A DNA stretch of 64,000 bases. Origin: Spirosoma oryzicola. Its GTDB lineage: Bacteria > Bacteroidota > Bacteroidia > Cytophagales > Spirosomataceae. Positions within the stretch are counted from its first letter, which is position 1. Every line of letters begins with the position of its first letter. Of this stretch, positions 62,114-64,000 are shown piece after piece. The DNA lies in assembly GCF_021233055.1 (NCBI RefSeq), contig NZ_CP089544.1:1-64000 (forward strand). Direction: 5' to 3'. Position numbers and translations under genes: made by a program. Under the pieces are notes generated by a model. It was not told where the DNA came from, ran no database searches, and worked only from the letters and a program-made list of their open reading frames with translations.

Positions 62114-62899
62114 ATGCGTACCTGCCTCCTTGTGACACTCGCTCTGTTACTTTATGTAAATGAAACCAGCATAGCCCAGCCAGCGCCTGTTGGGCTGGAC
62201 CATCAACAATTTGTCCCACGCACTTACGTGGAGGTGGGCGATACACTACGCTACCGCCTGTTATACCCACTCGACTATAATGCCCGTAAGAAATACCCGC
62301 TCCTTATCTATCTGCACGGCAATGGGGAGCGGGGCAATGACAACCAAAGACCACTGTTGCGGGTGCCGGCTGCGCTGACCAGTGACACGGGTCGCCAACG
62401 CTATTCCTGCTTTATGTTGGTTCCCCAATGCCCTACCCAGCAAGTATGGGTTGACTTTCCCAACTTTCCTAGGAGTCTACGCACGTCGGATCAGCCAACT
62501 CGGCCCGCTCAGCTAACCTTGTCGCTGATTGATGAATTGATTGATCAGCTAGCCATCGATACCGACCGAGTGTACATCACTGGTTATTCGAGTGGGGGAG
62601 AAGGTAGTCTTGATCTGCTGACGCGTCGGCCGACGCTGTTTACGGCGGCCATCCCCGTGTGCTCCGTTGCCGACACGGCTCGGGCAAAATCGATTCAGGC
62701 AATCCCGGTGTGGCTGTTTCACGGCTCGGCCGACAGCGTCAACCGAGCGGAATATTCCCGGCTGATGGTTGCGGCCCTACGCCAGCACGGGGGTAGTCCC
62801 CGCTATACTGAATATCGCGGAGCTGGCCACAACATTGTCCAGCAGACCTACGCCGAGGGCGGTCTTTTCGAGTGGCTGTTTAGTCAGAAGAAGCGCTAG
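62114..62899 (+). CDS. Exported alpha/beta hydrolase
   Basis: 261 residues. Signal peptide (LLVTLALLLYVNETSIAQ). YPLLIYLHGNGERGNDNQRP (oxyanion HGxG-like), nucleophile elbow ITGYSSGGEGSLDLL (GxSxG), Asp/Glu region FHGSADSVNRAEYS and His in RGAGHNIVQQ. The layout is that of the putative esterase/PHB depolymerase-like group of prolyl-oligopeptidase-type hydrolases. Probably a periplasmic esterase; substrate unknown. Confidence 0.88.
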   Translation: MRTCLLVTLALLLYVNETSIAQPAPVGLDHQQFVPRTYVEVGDTLRYRLLYPLDYNARKKYPLLIYLHGNGERGNDNQRPLLRVPAALTSDTGRQRYSCFMLVPQCPTQQVWVDFPNFPRSLRTSDQPTRPAQLTLSLIDELIDQLAIDTDRVYITGYSSGGEGSLDLLTRRPTLFTAAIPVCSVADTARAKSIQAIPVWLFHGSADSVNRAEYSRLMVAALRQHGGSPRYTEYRGAGHNIVQQTYAEGGLFEWLFSQKKR

Positions 62900-63144
62900 C
62901 ATACCTGTTTTATGGCTGGTTCAAGCCGTCCGGTTCGGTGAGGAAACGCAAGTTATCCAGCACGGAAATCAATGGAAAAGAACGGTCTGAGGAGATAATC
63001 TGGGATGGTTGACAGACTTTTCATGCTAATCCTGCAAAAAGCTTATCGCCAAGCGCACACACGCTATCTTTTTGAGTGAGTTACCCTACCTTAGCCCCTT
63101 TGAACATAATGGCTTTTCGGCAACATTAAACTCGCTCGCTACTG

Positions 63145-63666
63145 ATGACTGAAACCCAAATGCTGGTTAACCAAACAGCCAATGCCTATCAATGGATTAA
63201 TAAGCTGGTGGAGACCGTGCCGCGTGACAAGTGGACTATTATTCCACCGACCCTAGAATCCAGTATCGATTGGCAACTGGGCCATTTGCTAATCAGTCAT
63301 TACTTCCATTCTATTCTGGTTATTCGGGGCCACCAAATGGACATTCTCCAGCAGCTTCCCATTCGGCAATACAGTGAGTGGTTCACCGTTGCTGCCCCTT
63401 CTTTATCAGTAGGCAAAGTAGATTCCGCTAAACTGACAGCGGATTTGCTCCTCATGCAGCAAAAGTCATTGGCTATTTTGGCGACGGTGCAGGCTTCGGA
63501 ACTCGATGATCCGTTAGAGCCAACCCCGACCGCTCACCCCATTGCCACTACAAAAGGAGAGGCTATTGATTGGAACATCCAGCACACCATGTACCACTGT
63601 GGCCAGCTTGGACTCATTAAGCGCGTAGTAGATAAGCGTCACGATTTTGGCCTACGATTGCGTTAG
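63145..63666 (+). CDS. DinB family protein
   Basis: 173 residues, four-helix bundle. Conserved metal-ligand positions: DWQLGHLLISHYFHSI (first His pair) and DWNIQHTMYHCGQLGLIKR (later His pair), the DinB/YfiT-like Ni/Zn-binding arrangement. Members are thiol-dependent S-transferases (bacillithiol-, mycothiol- or glutathione-type) or unknown. Cytoplasmic. Followed by repeat copy 11. Confidence 0.9.
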   Translation: MTETQMLVNQTANAYQWINKLVETVPRDKWTIIPPTLESSIDWQLGHLLISHYFHSILVIRGHQMDILQQLPIRQYSEWFTVAAPSLSVGKVDSAKLTADLLLMQQKSLAILATVQASELDDPLEPTPTAHPIATTKGEAIDWNIQHTMYHCGQLGLIKRVVDKRHDFGLRLR

Positions 63667-63684
63667 ATTGCCCGCGACACGAAC

Positions 63685-63719
63685 GCTCCCTCGTCTCAAG
63701 GGGGAGCGATTTGTGAGAC
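63685..63719 (+). repeat. Dispersed structured repeat, copy 11 (best-preserved)
   Basis: GCTCCC(63685-63690)-tc-GTCTCA(63693-63698)-agg-GGGAGC(63702-63707)-gatttg-TGAGAC(63714-63719). Both stems are perfect 6-bp pairings and cross each other as in an H-type pseudoknot (loops of 2, 3 and 6 nt). It follows the DinB stop by 18 bp. Confidence 0.85.
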
Positions 63720-63774
63720 AGTGATTTTTTCAATACCCGTCAACGCCGGTCAGTAGCATACGTCTCCTTAGAAA

Positions 63775-63999
63775 CTACTTGATTTTAACACCCTTATATT
63801 CGTAAAAGTCAGAGTCTGGACCACTACTCATCAGTAGCTCTCCGCCGTCAGTTTGGATTGACTGGCCTTGGCGAAAACTTAAAACAGTAGCCGACCCCCC
63901 ATACGCATGGCCAATTGCATCCAACGATTTGAGTGCCGGTATTTGAACACCTTTTTTACTTTTAATTAGTAGTTCGGTAGTCCCCTGTTTGGAAATCTC
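63775..63999 (-). CDS. Hypothetical protein, C-terminal fragment cut by window
   Basis: 74 C-terminal residues on the reverse strand, 5' part beyond the window. Reads EISKQGTTELLIKSKKGVQI, then PALKSLDAIGHAYGGSATVL, SFRQGQSIQTDGGELLMSSG and PDSDFYEYKGVKIK, then stop. The last part resembles small beta-rich repeats but no family is recognised. Convergent with the DinB gene. Confidence 0.6.
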   Translation of the reverse strand, partial: EISKQGTTELLIKSKKGVQIPALKSLDAIGHAYGGSATVLSFRQGQSIQTDGGELLMSSGPDSDFYEYKGVKIK

Positions 64000-64000
64000 T

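Noticed and set aside
9380..63719. Dispersed GTCTCA/GGGAGC elements considered as a CRISPR array
   Set aside because: Copies are spread over 54 kb between genes, not regularly spaced, and have no spacers or cas genes.

Overview
The window is a piece of a Bacteroidota chromosome, most likely a Spirosoma-like member of the Cytophagales. The reasons are SusC/TonB-type outer-membrane barrels with carboxypeptidase-like N-domains, PafA-type alkaline phosphatase, PadR and LytTR regulators, DUF2147/DUF4260/DUF5694/DUF5700-type proteins, start codons without Shine-Dalgarno sequences, and TAnnTTTG promoter elements. No rRNA, tRNA, CRISPR array or intact mobile element was seen.

Layout. 0-6 kb: the end of an RND efflux pump, then small secreted proteins, including a porin-like gene broken by an in-frame amber codon. 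6-20.5 kb: a region with much decay (SDR remnant, IS3-family transposase remnant, glyoxalase-fold pseudogene, frameshifted membrane gene) mixed with intact genes (SDR, FAD monooxygenase, Crp/Fnr regulator, DUF4260 protein apparently starting at ATA, transglutaminase-like protein, erythromycin-esterase-like protein, membrane LytTR regulator, HEEYH protein). 21-34.3 kb: a two-armed locus. Divergent padR-like genes each precede a small membrane protein with an ELVDH/Y motif. The left arm then carries an alkaline phosphatase, a PA14-OmpA protein and a serine hydrolase, ending at a 24-bp hairpin. The right arm carries an FtsX-type permease, a penicillin-acylase-like enzyme and a second PA14-OmpA protein. 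Matching palindromes lie 35-36 bp before the start codons of the phosphatase operon and of one padR gene, with a poorer match before the other.

34.6-39.6 kb: two HExxH DUF5700-like proteins flank an S41 peptidase and a TonB-C-like protein. 39.8-45 kb: outer-membrane receptor and an OmpR/histidine-kinase pair. 45-48.4 kb: two PAP2 phosphatases, a half-size EamA transporter and a TauE/SafE transporter with an extra C-terminal domain. 48.4-52.5 kb: a receptor remnant, a membrane MutS-family protein, a higBA toxin-antitoxin pair and a membrane protein. 52.5-64 kb: serine hydrolases, a LytTR two-component pair, a second receptor, an alpha/beta hydrolase, a DinB protein and one truncated gene.

The most unusual signal is not a gene. 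At least eleven intergenic copies of a short structured repeat (core CTCGTCTCA..TGGGAGC..TTTGTGAGA) are scattered over 9.4-63.7 kb, all in the same orientation regardless of neighbouring gene direction. Two overlapping, mutually crossing stems (GCTCCC/GGGAGC and GTCTCA/TGAGAC) suggest an H-type pseudoknot or a two-state hairpin, and several copies keep pairing through compensating or wobble changes.
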